Shown: positions 1 to 8,666, counted from the first letter of the stretch. The stretch is 64,000 nucleotides of DNA from Rhodobacteraceae bacterium EhC02 (GCA_001650895.1 LXYH01000034.1:69332-133331), one strand, 5' to 3'. Numbers and translations: made by a program. Notes: a model not told the origin generated them from the sequence alone.

Positions 1-39
<39 letters not shown>

Positions 40-59
40 ACCCCGGCCCGAGGCCCCGA

Positions 60-476
60 TCAGGCCGCTTCGATCTTCCATTCGTGGGTCAGTGTCGCCG
101 TCTTTTCGAACGTCTTGGAGGCCGAGCAGTATTTCTCGGCCGACAGGGTCACGGCGCGTTCGACCAGCGCGGGCTTCAGGTCATGGCCGCGGATCGTGTA
201 GACCAGCTTGACCTCGGTAAAGACCTTGGGTTCCTCGTCGGCGCGGGTGCCGACCAGTTCCACCTCGCAGCCGGTCACGCTGGCACGGGCCTTTTCCAGG
301 ATCATCACGATATCGAAGGCGGTACACCCGCCCAGGCCCAGCAGCATCATCTCCATCGGGCGCGGCCCGATGTTGCGCCCGCCCGCTTCGGGTGCGCCAT
401 CCATGACGACACCGTGGCCCGATCCTGTCTCGCCCAAAAAGGCGCGTCCGTTGATCCAGCTGACCTTGGCTTTCAT
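60..476 (-). CDS. OsmC family protein (YhfA-like)
   Basis: This 138-residue protein belongs to the OsmC/Ohr superfamily, which reduces organic hydroperoxides or related reactive species with a pair of cysteines. The two conserved cysteines are visible as Cys51 in GLGGCTAFD and Cys117 in EKYCSAS, in the usual family contexts. Its overall form resembles the E. coli YhfA-type branch rather than Ohr, so the exact substrate is unknown. I start it at the ATG of MKAKV because a GGAGG lies five bases upstream; a longer in-frame N-terminus exists but has no support. It is divergent from bolA, with about 135 bases between them that should hold both promoters. Confidence 0.85.
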   Translation of the reverse strand: MKAKVSWINGRAFLGETGSGHGVVMDGAPEAGGRNIGPRPMEMMLLGLGGCTAFDIVMILEKARASVTGCEVELVGTRADEEPKVFTEVKLVYTIRGHDLKPALVERAVTLSAEKYCSASKTFEKTATLTHEWKIEAA

Positions 477-611
477 GCGATCCTCCATCTGATTGCCGCG
501 CAGCTTTGGACGATCCCGCATCGCTTGTCAAAGCGGCCAAAGCCAAGGCAAACCCTTGCGGCGCGTCCGTCAAAGGCATAAATCTGATGCAGATATAAAG
601 GAGCATCCCAC

Positions 612-854
612 ATGGCCATCGAAGCACAGGAAATCGAAGACCTGATCCGCGCGGGTTTTCCGCATGCGAAGATCACCGTCACCGATCTGGCCGGGGACGG
701 GAACCATTACGCGGCCGAGGTGATCGACGCCTCGTTCAAGGACATGAACCGCGTGCAGCAGCAGCGCGCGGTCTATGCCACGCTGAAGGGCAAGATGGAC
801 GGGGCCAATGGCCAGCTTCATGCCCTGGCCCTGACAACCAAGGCCCCGGATTGA
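612..854 (+). CDS. bolA: BolA family protein
   Basis: An 80-residue protein with the whole BolA fold, including the central region around GNHYAAEVIDASF and the following MNRVQQQRAVYATLKGKM helix, where the family carries its conserved arginine and HR/QR segment. BolA proteins bind monothiol glutaredoxins through a shared Fe-S cluster and take part in iron-sulfur trafficking and iron sensing. The next gene, 55 bases downstream, encodes exactly that partner (a CGFS glutaredoxin), so the two probably form a transcription unit and a physical complex. An AAAGGAG ribosome binding site precedes the ATG. Confidence 0.92.
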   Translation: MAIEAQEIEDLIRAGFPHAKITVTDLAGDGNHYAAEVIDASFKDMNRVQQQRAVYATLKGKMDGANGQLHALALTTKAPD

Positions 855-909
855 GCCCGGACCACCCAGACACCCGAGGCTGCGCCTCGCCTGACCAAGG
901 ACAAGACTG

Positions 910-1272
910 ATGACCGACGCAACAACCCAGATCAAGGAAACCGTCACGGCCAATGACGTGGTTCTGTTCATGAAAGGCACCAAGGAAATGCCCCAGTGCG
1001 GCTTTTCCAGCCGCGTGGCGGGCGTGCTCAATTACATGGGCGTGGATTTCAAGGATGTGAACGTTCTGGCCGATGCCGACATCCGCCAGGGGATCAAGGA
1101 TTTCTCGGACTGGCCGACGATTCCGCAGCTTTATGTCAAAGGCGAATTCATCGGCGGCTGCGACATCGTGACCGAAATGACCCTCTCGGGAGAGCTGGAC
1201 CAGCTGTTCGAGGCGAAAGGCGTCACCTTTGACAAGGATGCCGCCGAAAAGATCCGCGAAGCCAACGCCTGA
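910..1272 (+). CDS. grxD: Grx4-type monothiol glutaredoxin
   Basis: This 120-residue protein is a CGFS-class glutaredoxin: the active site is Cys30-Gly-Phe-Ser within MPQCGFSSR, followed by the WPTIPQLYVKGEFIGGCDI stretch that builds the glutathione-binding site. The class carries labile [2Fe-2S] clusters and delivers them to apo-proteins, rather than acting as an efficient thiol reductase. It lies directly after bolA on the same strand, the usual BolA-Grx4 pairing. A strong hairpin terminator follows 26 bases after the stop. Length and motif agree with the family, and nothing is odd. Confidence 0.93.
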   Translation: MTDATTQIKETVTANDVVLFMKGTKEMPQCGFSSRVAGVLNYMGVDFKDVNVLADADIRQGIKDFSDWPTIPQLYVKGEFIGGCDIVTEMTLSGELDQLFEAKGVTFDKDAAEKIREANA

Positions 1273-1298
1273 TCTGAACTGCCTTTCCCGAAAAGACC

Positions 1299-1322
1299 AA
1301 AGGCCCCGCAAGGGGCCTTTTT
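1299..1322 (+). terminator. Rho-independent terminator after grxD
   Basis: A perfect nine-base-pair stem (AAAGGCCCC / GGGGCCTTT) with a GCAA loop is followed by T residues. It closes the bolA-grxD unit and lies between that unit and the convergent zapA gene. Confidence 0.85.
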
Positions 1323-1364
1323 GCTTTCTTTATCGATGCCGTTGCGATCAGCCGGCCCTGATGA

Positions 1365-1757
1365 TCAGCCGGCCTTGTCTTCGACGGCATCGGCCAGGGC
1401 TTCGGCCCTCGCGGCCAGTTCCGACAGGGTTTCTGCGACCTCGGGCGGGATCACCGCCACCTGGATCTTCTGCGGCTCTGGCGCGGGGCGGGCTGCGAGG
1501 GCGGCAAGTTCTTCGTCCTTTTCCGCAAGTTTCGCCTCGGCCTCGCGCAGCTTGTCTTCAAGACCCGCAGTCTTGTCGGCCAGCATAAGCCCTGCCATCA
1601 GCAGCATGCGCGCCTCGGGCAGACGGCCGATCTGGCCCGCCAGCACCGAAGCTTCGGTATCCAGCATCTGCGCGGCCGAATGCAGGTAATGTTCCTCACC
1701 ATCCTGGCAGAACACCTCGAAGGCGCGTCCGCCGATACGGATTTCCACTTCGGGCAT
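1365..1757 (-). CDS. zapA: Cell division protein ZapA
   Basis: A 130-residue ZapA: the N-terminal MPEVEIRIGGRAFEVFCQDGEE head is the FtsZ-interacting domain, followed by helices rich in Leu, Ala and Glu (residues 40-95) that form the dimeric coiled coil, and an Ala/Glu-rich tail. ZapA crosslinks FtsZ filaments at the division site. The tail is somewhat longer than in enterobacterial ZapA, as is common in alphaproteobacteria. Its ATG overlaps by one base the TGA of the upstream coiled-coil gene (TGATG), indicating coupled translation, and a GAGGAGG ribosome binding site lies inside the end of that gene. Confidence 0.88.
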   Translation of the reverse strand: MPEVEIRIGGRAFEVFCQDGEEHYLHSAAQMLDTEASVLAGQIGRLPEARMLLMAGLMLADKTAGLEDKLREAEAKLAEKDEELAALAARPAPEPQKIQVAVIPPEVAETLSELAARAEALADAVEDKAG

Positions 1758-2272
1758 CAGTTCGCCTCCTCTTTGTCCTGCAGCAGCGGCACAAGGGCAC
1801 CCTTGATCGCCTGCACCTCGGCAAGGTCCACCTGGCGTGCGGCGCGCATGGATTCCAGCTCGGCCATCATCGACTTGTTGATCAGATGCGGCTCGCCCAC
1901 ACCGGCCTGGTTGGCGGCGCGCAACGCGGCATTGCTGTCCTGCAGCTGCGCATTGGCCTTGCGCAGCCGCGCCAGTTCCGCATCGAGATGCTCCATCGTC
2001 TCGCGCAGCGTGACCAGTTCCGCATCGGCGCGGGTGGCTTGCGCCTCCTGCTTCTGGCGCAGGGCGCGCACCCGTTCCTCAAGCTGGGCATTGGCCAGCT
2101 TTTCCTCGGCCAGTTGCGCGCGCAGCGCCTCGATCTCATCCGCGCCCGTGGCATCGGGCGCGTCACCTGCGGGCGCAGGGGCCCCGGCGGCCTTGTCCAG
2201 GTTCTCGATTCCCTTCGCGATGCGCTCCATCGCAAAGGCGATCCTGCGTTCCAGTTCGGCGATGTCGTTCAT
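1757..2272 (-). CDS. Coiled-coil protein coupled to ZapA
   Basis: A 171-residue protein of no assigned function. It starts with MNDIAELERRIAFAMERIAKGIENLDK and then, after a short Ala/Pro/Asp-rich linker, is almost entirely heptad-like helix (roughly residues 50-165) with regular Leu/Ala spacing and many Glu, Arg and Gln residues. I chose the ATG at 2272, preceded by AAGGTGGG; upstream in-frame sequence has no start-site support. The stop overlaps the zapA start codon, so both proteins are probably made together. The likely role is as a structural partner of ZapA at the division site, analogous in form, but not recognisably homologous, to ZapB. That role is inference from position and composition. 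Confidence 0.75.
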   Translation of the reverse strand: MNDIAELERRIAFAMERIAKGIENLDKAAGAPAPAGDAPDATGADEIEALRAQLAEEKLANAQLEERVRALRQKQEAQATRADAELVTLRETMEHLDAELARLRKANAQLQDSNAALRAANQAGVGEPHLINKSMMAELESMRAARQVDLAEVQAIKGALVPLLQDKEEAN

Positions 2273-2486
2273 GGTCCCACCTTTCACCCGAAATCCGCTC
2301 TCCCCGTTTCGGCCGGCCTGACCCGAATCATCGGACGGCGACCTTCGGGAAACTCTAGCAACTGGATAGGCAAAATGCGCCCCCTTTGCCACCAATGGGT
2401 TACAGCCTTCGCTTGAACTTGCGCGGCAGGCTGCTATCACACCGGCCAACGCATCCTGTCACATCGCCAGACGAAGGACCGACCAC

Positions 2487-4502
2487 TTGGACATCACAGC
2501 CCTGCGCACCGCCCATCCCGACCACTGGATGAAAGCCGCCGCCATCCGCACCCTGACGCTGGATGCGATCCATGCCGCCAATTCGGGCCATTCCGGCATG
2601 CCCATGGGCATGGCCGACGTGGCAACGGTTCTTTATGAAAAGCACCTGAAATTCGACGCCTCGGCCCCCAACTGGCCGGACCGCGACCGTTTCATCCTGT
2701 CGGCGGGCCATGGCTCGATGCTGCTTTACGCGCTGCTGCACCTGACCGGCTATGCCGACATGACGATCGACCAGATCCGCAACTTCCGCCAGTGGGGCGC
2801 GAAAACCGCCGGCCACCCGGAATATGGCCATGCCTCGGGGATCGAGACGACGACCGGCCCGCTGGGCCAGGGCATTTCCAACGCCGTGGGTTTTGCCATG
2901 GCCGAAGAGATCCAGCGCGCGCGTTTCGGCGCCAGGATCGTGGATCACCACACCTATGTCATCGCCGGTGACGGCTGCCTGATGGAAGGCGTCAGCCAGG
3001 AGGCGATCGGCATCGCCGGGCGGCACGCCCTGTCCAAGCTGATCGTGTTCTGGGACAACAACGACATCACCATCGACGGCAAGGTGTCCCTGTCGGACCG
3101 CACCGACCAGGTCGCGCGCTTCCGCGCCTCGGGCTGGGATGTGCAGGAAATCGACGGCCATGATCCCGTGGCCATCGACGCGGCCATCACGGCGGCCAAG
3201 AAGACCGCGCAGCCCTCGATGATCGCCTGCAAGACGCATATCGCGCTGGGGTCCTCGGCGCAGGACACCTCCAAGGGGCATGGCGCACTGACCGATCCCA
3301 AGCTGATCGCCGACACCAAGGCTGCCTATGGCTGGAGCGCGGGCCCCTTCGAGGTCCCCGCCGACATCAAGGCCGCATGGGAGGCCATCGGCAGCCGTGG
3401 CGCGGACGCGCGCAGCGCATGGGAGGACCGCCTGGCCGCCCTCAACGGCAAGAAGCGCGACGAATTCACCCGTGCCTATGCCCGCGAAGTCCCTGCCCGC
3501 CTGTCCGCCGTGATCCGCGCGCTGAAAAAGCAGATCAGCGAAAACGCGCCTTCGGTCGCCACCCGCAAATCCAGTGAAATGGTGCTGGAAGTGGTCAATC
3601 CCGTGCTGGGCGAAACCGTGGGCGGCTCTGCCGACCTGACGGGGTCGAACAATACCAAGACGGGCGACCTGGGTGTCTTCGACATCGACAACCGCAAGGG
3701 GCGCTATGTCTATTGGGGCATTCGCGAACATGGCATGGCGGCGGCGATGAACGGCATGGCGCTGCATGGCGGCATCCGGCCCTATGGCGGCACCTTCATG
3801 TGCTTTACCGATTACGCCCGCCCCGCGATGCGCCTGGCCGCGTTGATGAAGATCCCGACCGTGTTCGTGATGACCCATGACAGCATCGGCCTGGGCGAGG
3901 ATGGCCCGACCCACCAGCCGGTCGAGCATCTGGCGATCAGCCGCGCCACGCCCAACACCTGGGTGTTCCGCCCCTGCGATACGGTGGAAACCGCCGAAGC
4001 CTGGGAACTGGCGCTGACCTCGAAGGAAACCCCGTCGGTCCTGTCGCTGACGCGCCAGAACCTCAAGACGCTGCGCACCGCCCATAAATCGAAGAACCTG
4101 ACCGCGCAGGGCGGCTATGTTCTGGCCGATGCAACCGGCAAGCGCCAGGCGATCCTGATGGCCACCGGCTCCGAGGTGGAAATCGCCATGGCCGCGCGCG
4201 ACCTGCTGGAGGCCGAAGGCATCGGCACCCGCGTCGTGTCCATGCCCTGCTGGGAACTGTTCGAGGAACAGGACGAGACCTACCGCCGCCGCGTCCTGCC
4301 CGCAGGTCCCGTGCGCGTGGCGGTCGAGGCCGCGATCCGCTTTGGCTGGGACCGCTGGCTGTTCGGCCAAGGCGGCAAGCGCGAGAAATCGGGTTTTGTC
4401 GGCATGCATGATTTCGGGGCCTCCGCCCCGGCCGAAGTGCTGTACGAGCAGTTCGGGATCACCGCGCAGGCCGTGGCCGACAAGGTGAAATCCCTGCTCT
4501 GA
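2487..4502 (+). CDS. tkt: Transketolase
   Basis: A 671-residue transketolase of normal length. It moves two-carbon ketol units between sugar phosphates in the pentose phosphate and Calvin pathways using thiamine diphosphate and a divalent metal. Visible landmarks are the N-terminal [10 protein letters not shown] substrate/cofactor segment, the diphosphate-binding GDGCLMEG motif from Gly161 followed by DNND, and the pyrimidine-domain region [18 protein letters not shown] with the catalytic glutamate. The start is a TTG at 2487: it has an AAGGA eight bases upstream and gives the expected MDITALR N-terminus. The gene is divergent from the zapA pair, with 214 bases of shared upstream sequence in which I see no clear operator. 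Confidence 0.96.
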   Translation: MDITALRTAHPDHWMKAAAIRTLTLDAIHAANSGHSGMPMGMADVATVLYEKHLKFDASAPNWPDRDRFILSAGHGSMLLYALLHLTGYADMTIDQIRNFRQWGAKTAGHPEYGHASGIETTTGPLGQGISNAVGFAMAEEIQRARFGARIVDHHTYVIAGDGCLMEGVSQEAIGIAGRHALSKLIVFWDNNDITIDGKVSLSDRTDQVARFRASGWDVQEIDGHDPVAIDAAITAAKKTAQPSMIACKTHIALGSSAQDTSKGHGALTDPKLIADTKAAYGWSAGPFEVPADIKAAWEAIGSRGADARSAWEDRLAALNGKKRDEFTRAYAREVPARLSAVIRALKKQISENAPSVATRKSSEMVLEVVNPVLGETVGGSADLTGSNNTKTGDLGVFDIDNRKGRYVYWGIREHGMAAAMNGMALHGGIRPYGGTFMCFTDYARPAMRLAALMKIPTVFVMTHDSIGLGEDGPTHQPVEHLAISRATPNTWVFRPCDTVETAEAWELALTSKETPSVLSLTRQNLKTLRTAHKSKNLTAQGGYVLADATGKRQAILMATGSEVEIAMAARDLLEAEGIGTRVVSMPCWELFEEQDETYRRRVLPAGPVRVAVEAAIRFGWDRWLFGQGGKREKSGFVGMHDFGASAPAEVLYEQFGITAQAVADKVKSLL

Positions 4503-4551
4503 CGCGGCGCGCCCGGTTTCGGGCGACGCTGTCCAGTAAATGGAAAACGAT

Positions 4552-4588
4552 GAAAGGGCCGTTCCGCGTCAGGCGGGGCGGCCCTTTC
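4552..4588. terminator. Hairpin between convergent tkt and DUF808 genes
   Basis: A ten-base-pair stem (GAAAGGGCCG / CGGCCCTTTC) encloses a 17-base loop that contains the stop codon of the minus-strand gene. On the minus strand it runs into a T-rich stretch (ATCGTTTTCC), so it probably ends the minus-strand transcript and may act on both strands. Confidence 0.5.
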
Positions 4589-5537
4589 CCGTGATGGCCG
4601 ACCAAAGCGGCGCGATCACCCGTGTGACAACAGGGATCAGGATCAGACCCAGCGCCAGACCAAGCACACCGTCCATTGCCGCCGTAGCGGCCCATGTGAC
4701 CGCGCCCGGCGCCTGCGGCACCATCGCGCCGATGCCCGCCGCGATGTCATGGATCAGATGCGCGGGCGCGGCAAAACCCAGCTCCTCAAGCCCATGCAGC
4801 ACGATCGAGCCACCAACCCAGAGCATCGCCGCCGTGCCCACCGTGGTCAGCCCCTTCAGAAAACCCGGCATGCCCCGCACGATGGCACGCCCCATGCCCC
4901 GCGTCAGGCCAAGGCGGCCGCGTTCGGCCATGAACAGCCCGACGTCATCTGCCTTCACGATCAGTGCCACCCCGCCATAGACGGCAATCGTGATACCGAC
5001 ACCCACGATGGCCAGCGTCGCGGCTTCGGTCCAGAAGGTGCTCACGGGGATCGCCGCCAGGGCGATGGTCATGATCTCGGCCGACAGGATGAAGTCGGTC
5101 TTGATCGCGCCGGCGACCCGCGCCTCTTCCAGGTGCAGGGGATCGCCGGTGTCCAGATCAGCTGCCACATGGGCATCCGCATGGGGAAAAAGGACATGCG
5201 CCACCTTTTCCGCGCCCTCGAAACACAGATAGGCCCCGCCCAGCATCAGAAGCGGCGTGATCAGCATGGGCGCGAAGGCCGACAGGATCAGCGCGGCCGG
5301 CAGCAGGATCAGCAGCTTGTTGCGCAACGATCCGCGCGCGATGCGCCAGACGATGGGCAATTCGCGCGCGGGCGCGAACCCGTGGACGTATTTCGGGGTC
5401 ACCGCCGCATCGTCGATCACGGCGCCCGCAGCCTTGGCCCCGGCCTTGGCCGCCTGCCCCACCACGTCATCGACCGAGGCCGCGGCAACCTTGGCAATCG
5501 CCGCCACATCGTCAAGAAGCGCCAGAAGTCCGCTCAT
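4569..5537 (-). CDS. DUF808 family inner membrane protein (YedI-like)
   Basis: A 322-residue membrane protein of the DUF808/YedI family, whose biochemical function is not known. The N-terminal MSGLLALLDDVAAIAKVAAASVDDV segment is the family signature. Several hydrophobic stretches follow, including NKLLILLPAALILSAF and MLITPLLMLGGAYLCF, then an acidic loop with His residues (LFPHADAHVAAD) and further membrane segments in the C-terminal half. The start at 5537 has a GGAGG five bases upstream; five in-frame residues before it are unlikely to be translated. It is convergent with tkt and divergent from gap. Confidence 0.85.
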   Translation of the reverse strand: MSGLLALLDDVAAIAKVAAASVDDVVGQAAKAGAKAAGAVIDDAAVTPKYVHGFAPARELPIVWRIARGSLRNKLLILLPAALILSAFAPMLITPLLMLGGAYLCFEGAEKVAHVLFPHADAHVAADLDTGDPLHLEEARVAGAIKTDFILSAEIMTIALAAIPVSTFWTEAATLAIVGVGITIAVYGGVALIVKADDVGLFMAERGRLGLTRGMGRAIVRGMPGFLKGLTTVGTAAMLWVGGSIVLHGLEELGFAAPAHLIHDIAAGIGAMVPQAPGAVTWAATAAMDGVLGLALGLILIPVVTRVIAPLWSAITGKGRPA

Positions 5538-5600
5538 GCCTGCCTCCGTCATGGATTGAGGGTCACAGTATCAGGCAGGATGCGCAAGACAAGCCGCAGC

Positions 5601-5642
5601 GTTAGCGCAACCATCCACCAGTCCGAAACGGTTTGCGCTAAC
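5601..5642. promoter_or_regulatory. Pair of opposed LacI-like half-palindromes upstream of gap
   Basis: GTTAGCGCAAC (5601-5611) and its near reverse complement GTTTGCGCTAAC (5631-5642) face each other with centres 30 bases apart, about three DNA turns. Each has a central CG flanked by partly symmetric arms, the form typical of LacI-family operators. They lie 119-160 bases before the gap start codon, in the divergent region shared with the DUF808 gene. Which regulator binds is not shown by the sequence. Confidence 0.5.
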
Positions 5643-5760
5643 ATGTTGATTTCAGGCATGGTTTGGCAGCAATCCGCCGCCACGGCGTCGCTTTTCACCT
5701 TTCGGGTCAGGCCGCACTTGGATATATCCCGCGCAACCACGCAAGACGCAGGAGACCCCC

Positions 5761-6762
5761 ATGACCATCACGCTTGGCATCAACGGATTTGGCCGCATCG
5801 GCCGTTGCACCCTCATGCATATCGCGGAAAGCGCGCGGCAGGATGTGCGCGTGGTCAAGCTGAACGCGACCGGCCCGCTGGATACGGCGGCGCATCTGGT
5901 GCGCTACGACTCGGTGCATGGGCGTTTCGGCAATCCCGTGACTACCGGCGAAGGCTGGATGGATCTGGGCGCGGGCAAGATCGAGATGATGTCGACCTAT
6001 GACATGGACGAGCTGGACTGGTCCGGTGTCGATGTGGTTCTGGAATGCACCGGCAATTTCAACGATGGCGCCAAGGCCAAGAAACACCTGGAGCGTGGCG
6101 CGAAGAAGGTCCTTCTGTCGGCCCCCGGCAAGAACGTGGACCGCACCGTCGTTTACGGCGTGAACCATGACGCGCTGGCGGCGGGCGAGACGATGATCTC
6201 GAACGGGTCGTGCACCACGAACTGCCTGGCGCCGCTGGCCAAGGTGCTGAACGATGCAATCGGGATCGAAAGCGGCATCATGACTACGATCCACAGCTAC
6301 ACGGGCGACCAGCCCACGCTGGACCGCCGCCACAAGGATCTCTATCGCGCCCGTGCGGCCGCGATGTCGATGATCCCCACGTCGACCGGTGCGGCCAAGG
6401 CCCTGGGCGAGGTGCTGCCCGAACTGAACGGCAAGCTGGACGGATCGGCCATTCGCGTGCCCACCCCCAATGTCAGCGCGGTCGATCTGACATTCGTCGC
6501 GGCCAAGGACGTGACCGTTGCCGATGTGAACGCCATCGTGGCCGAGGCCGCAGCCGGCGCGATGAAAGGCATCCTGGGCTATGATCCCGAACCCAAGGTG
6601 TCGATCGACTTCAACCATACCGAGGAAAGCTCGATCTTCGCGCCGGATCAGACCAAGGTGATGGGCAAGCGCCTTGTGCGGGTGCTGTCCTGGTATGACA
6701 ACGAATGGGGCTTCTCGTGCCGCATGGCGGATGTGGCCGCCCTGATGGGTCGCCTGGGCTGA
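5761..6762 (+). CDS. gap: Glyceraldehyde-3-phosphate dehydrogenase
   Basis: A 333-residue phosphorylating GAPDH that interconverts glyceraldehyde 3-phosphate and 1,3-bisphosphoglycerate. The Rossmann motif GINGFGRIGR is at the N-terminus, the nucleophile is Cys151 in SNGSCTTNC, and the C-terminal SWYDNEWGFSCRMAD segment is present. At the position where NAD-specific enzymes have Asp after the conserved Asn in the second strand, this protein has Asn35-Ala36 (KLNATGP), a change also found in NADP-using GapB-type enzymes. The cofactor may therefore be NADP or both, which is inference. An AGGAG lies before the ATG, and a hairpin terminator follows the gene. Confidence 0.93.
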   Translation: MTITLGINGFGRIGRCTLMHIAESARQDVRVVKLNATGPLDTAAHLVRYDSVHGRFGNPVTTGEGWMDLGAGKIEMMSTYDMDELDWSGVDVVLECTGNFNDGAKAKKHLERGAKKVLLSAPGKNVDRTVVYGVNHDALAAGETMISNGSCTTNCLAPLAKVLNDAIGIESGIMTTIHSYTGDQPTLDRRHKDLYRARAAAMSMIPTSTGAAKALGEVLPELNGKLDGSAIRVPTPNVSAVDLTFVAAKDVTVADVNAIVAEAAAGAMKGILGYDPEPKVSIDFNHTEESSIFAPDQTKVMGKRLVRVLSWYDNEWGFSCRMADVAALMGRLG

Positions 6763-6788
6763 TCGCCTGTCAAGGCTTGCAAGGATGC

Positions 6789-6822
6789 AGGGGCTGCGGC
6801 ATAGCTGTCGCAGCCCCTTATC
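6789..6822 (+). terminator. Hairpin terminator after gap
   Basis: A ten-base-pair stem (AGGGGCTGCG / CGCAGCCCCT) with a ten-base loop begins 26 bases after the gap stop codon and is followed by TATCTTTC. The T run is interrupted, so its efficiency is uncertain. Confidence 0.6.
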
Positions 6823-6841
6823 TTTCGACAGGCAACACGCA

Positions 6842-6985
6842 ATGACGAACCAGATCGCCATCGGCCTTGGATTGTTGATCCTGACCGGTCTTGGTCTGGA
6901 TGCCGCGATGCATGACGGTGCGAACCTGTTGTTCCTGTTGCGAAAGCTGGCCGAACTGATCGAATGGCTGGCTTTCTGGCGCTAG
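6842..6985 (+). CDS. Small single-span membrane protein, 47 residues
   Basis: This short frame begins MTNQIAIGLGLLILTGLGLD, one hydrophobic segment that could span the membrane, continues with an AAMHDGANLLFLLRKLAELIEWLAFW amphipathic part and ends in Arg. It starts right after the gap terminator and ends 71 bases before the hydrolase gene. No enzymatic motif is present. From memory, similar tiny proteins occur beside gap in related genomes, which supports it being a real gene; the ribosome binding site is weak. The function is unknown. Confidence 0.6.
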   Translation: MTNQIAIGLGLLILTGLGLDAAMHDGANLLFLLRKLAELIEWLAFWR

Positions 6986-7056
6986 TGCCGCCGGACTTGC
7001 CCGCAGCGACAGAACGGTTACCGTGGGACCGATCCGTCACCCGAAAGGCCAAATCC

Positions 7057-7986
7057 ATGATCCAGTTTCTTTTCGCGCTTCTTGTCATCGTGCTGCTGCT
7101 GATGGCGGGGCTGGTCTGGTTCACCTGGAACACAAAGCGCGGGGCCGAGCTGGCGATCCCGCCGCGCGGGCGCTTCATCGACCTGCCCGGCACGCGGCTG
7201 CATTACACCGATGAAGGATCGGGGCCGGCCATCGTGATGATCCACGGTCTGGGCGGGCAGATGGGCAATTTCAACATGGCGCTGACGCCGCTTCTGGTGC
7301 GCGATCACCGGGTCATCGTCATCGACCGCCCCGGCATGGGCTGGTCCAGCCGCCCCGAGGATGCCGCTGCAAATCCGCGCGCGCAGGCCGAAACCGTGGC
7401 GGCGCTGATCGATGCGCTGGGGCTGGAGCGGCCGCTGGTCGTCGGCCATTCGCTGGGCGGTGCCATCGCGCTGTGCCTGGCGATGGACCACCCGGAACGT
7501 ACCCGCGGTCTTGCGCTGCTGGCACCGCTGACACAGCCGCCATCCGGCCCGATCGAGGCGTTCAAGGGGCTGGCGATCACGGGGCGGGTCAAGCTTTTCC
7601 TGACCTCTTGGCTGATGGCGATCCCGATGTCGATTAGGACGGCGCCGCAGGTCCTGGATCAGGTGTTCGGGCCGGAACCGGTGCCGGATGACTATGCAAT
7701 CAAGGGCGGCGCGCTGCTGGGCCTGCGCCCCTCTTCCTTCCGCAACACCTCGCGCGATTATCTGGCCTCGGGGCGGGATCTGCGGTGGATGGCCGGGCAG
7801 TATGACAGCCTGCAGGTGCCGGTGCGCATCCTTTTCGGGGCCGAAGACCGTATCCTTGAGGCCGATTTGCATGGCCGCGCGCTGGTCGCGAAACACCCCC
7901 ATATCGGGCTGGAGGTGATCGAAGGCGGGCACATGCTGCCGATCACCCGCGCGCAGGATTGCGCCCGGTTCATCCGCGAGGCGTAA
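7057..7986 (+). CDS. Membrane-anchored alpha/beta hydrolase
   Basis: A 309-residue alpha/beta-hydrolase fold protein. The N-terminus MIQFLFALLVIVLLLMAGLVWF is a hydrophobic anchor or uncleaved signal segment. The core follows with the oxyanion-hole segment HGLGGQ, the nucleophile elbow GHSLGG with Ser132, a later acid in FGAEDRILEAD, and the catalytic histidine in EGGHMLPITRA near the C-terminus. The substrate cannot be told from sequence; esterase, lipase or haloperoxidase-like relatives are possible. I start at 7057, with AAAGG eight bases upstream, rather than at an upstream in-frame ATG that lacks a binding site. It is convergent with coaD. Confidence 0.85.
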   Translation: MIQFLFALLVIVLLLMAGLVWFTWNTKRGAELAIPPRGRFIDLPGTRLHYTDEGSGPAIVMIHGLGGQMGNFNMALTPLLVRDHRVIVIDRPGMGWSSRPEDAAANPRAQAETVAALIDALGLERPLVVGHSLGGAIALCLAMDHPERTRGLALLAPLTQPPSGPIEAFKGLAITGRVKLFLTSWLMAIPMSIRTAPQVLDQVFGPEPVPDDYAIKGGALLGLRPSSFRNTSRDYLASGRDLRWMAGQYDSLQVPVRILFGAEDRILEADLHGRALVAKHPHIGLEVIEGGHMLPITRAQDCARFIREA

Positions 7987-8013
7987 ACCACTCTTTCGGA
8001 GCTGCGCGCCGGG

Positions 8014-8523
8014 TCAGAGGGGCCGGGGTGCCTGCCCCAGCTTGGCGCGCAGGGCGACGTTCACGGCGGGGGGCACGAATTTGTGCGCGTCACCGCCAAG
8101 CCGCGCGATTTCCTTGACCAGCTTGCTGGCAATCGCCTGATGCCGTGCCTCGGCCATCAGAAAGACAGTCTCGATCGAGCTGTCGAGAGCCCGGTTCATG
8201 CCGACCATCTGGAATTCATATTCGAAATCCGCAACCGCGCGCAGGCCGCGCACGATCATCTGTGCGCCCACGTCGCGGGCGCAGTCGATCAGCAGGTTCT
8301 CGAAGGGATGGGCCACGATCTCGGTGCCTGTCTCTTCCGAGAGGGCGACGCATTCCGCCTCGATCATGGCGACGCGTTCTTCAAGGGTGAAGAGCGGACC
8401 CTTGTCGCGATTGATCGCCACGCCGATCACGAGACGGTCCACAAGGGTGGCCGAGCGGCGGATGATATCGACATGCCCGTAGGTGATCGGATCGAAGGTG
8501 CCGGGATAAAGTCCGATACGCAT
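8014..8523 (-). CDS. coaD: Pantetheine-phosphate adenylyltransferase
   Basis: A 169-residue CoaD, which transfers AMP from ATP to 4'-phosphopantetheine to give dephospho-CoA, the penultimate step in coenzyme A synthesis. The nucleotidyltransferase signature is intact: YPGTFDPITYGH (residues 6-17) with the T-x-G-H variant of the HIGH motif, the central VRGLRAVADFEYEFQM substrate segment, and the ASKLVKEIARLGG C-terminal ATP-binding motif. The start is the ATG at 8523 with GGAG upstream; a longer frame is not supported. Confidence 0.96.
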   Translation of the reverse strand: MRIGLYPGTFDPITYGHVDIIRRSATLVDRLVIGVAINRDKGPLFTLEERVAMIEAECVALSEETGTEIVAHPFENLLIDCARDVGAQMIVRGLRAVADFEYEFQMVGMNRALDSSIETVFLMAEARHQAIASKLVKEIARLGGDAHKFVPPAVNVALRAKLGQAPRPL

Positions 8524-8666
8524 GGGCGGGCTCCGTATTGTGGTCTTGCCGTGATTTCTGGGGGGCACGCAATATTATTGCCAAGAGGTTTGCAACCCCA
8601 AAAACCGCAGTGGCGCGGGAAAGGCCGACAGGGGCGGATGCCCCTGCCCCGCGCCTGCACCCGGTC

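Noticed and set aside
2400-4409. A 669-codon open frame antisense to transketolase
   Set aside because: It mirrors tkt codons in GC-rich DNA, has a His/Gly/Ala-heavy composition with no domain, and lies entirely opposite a certain gene.
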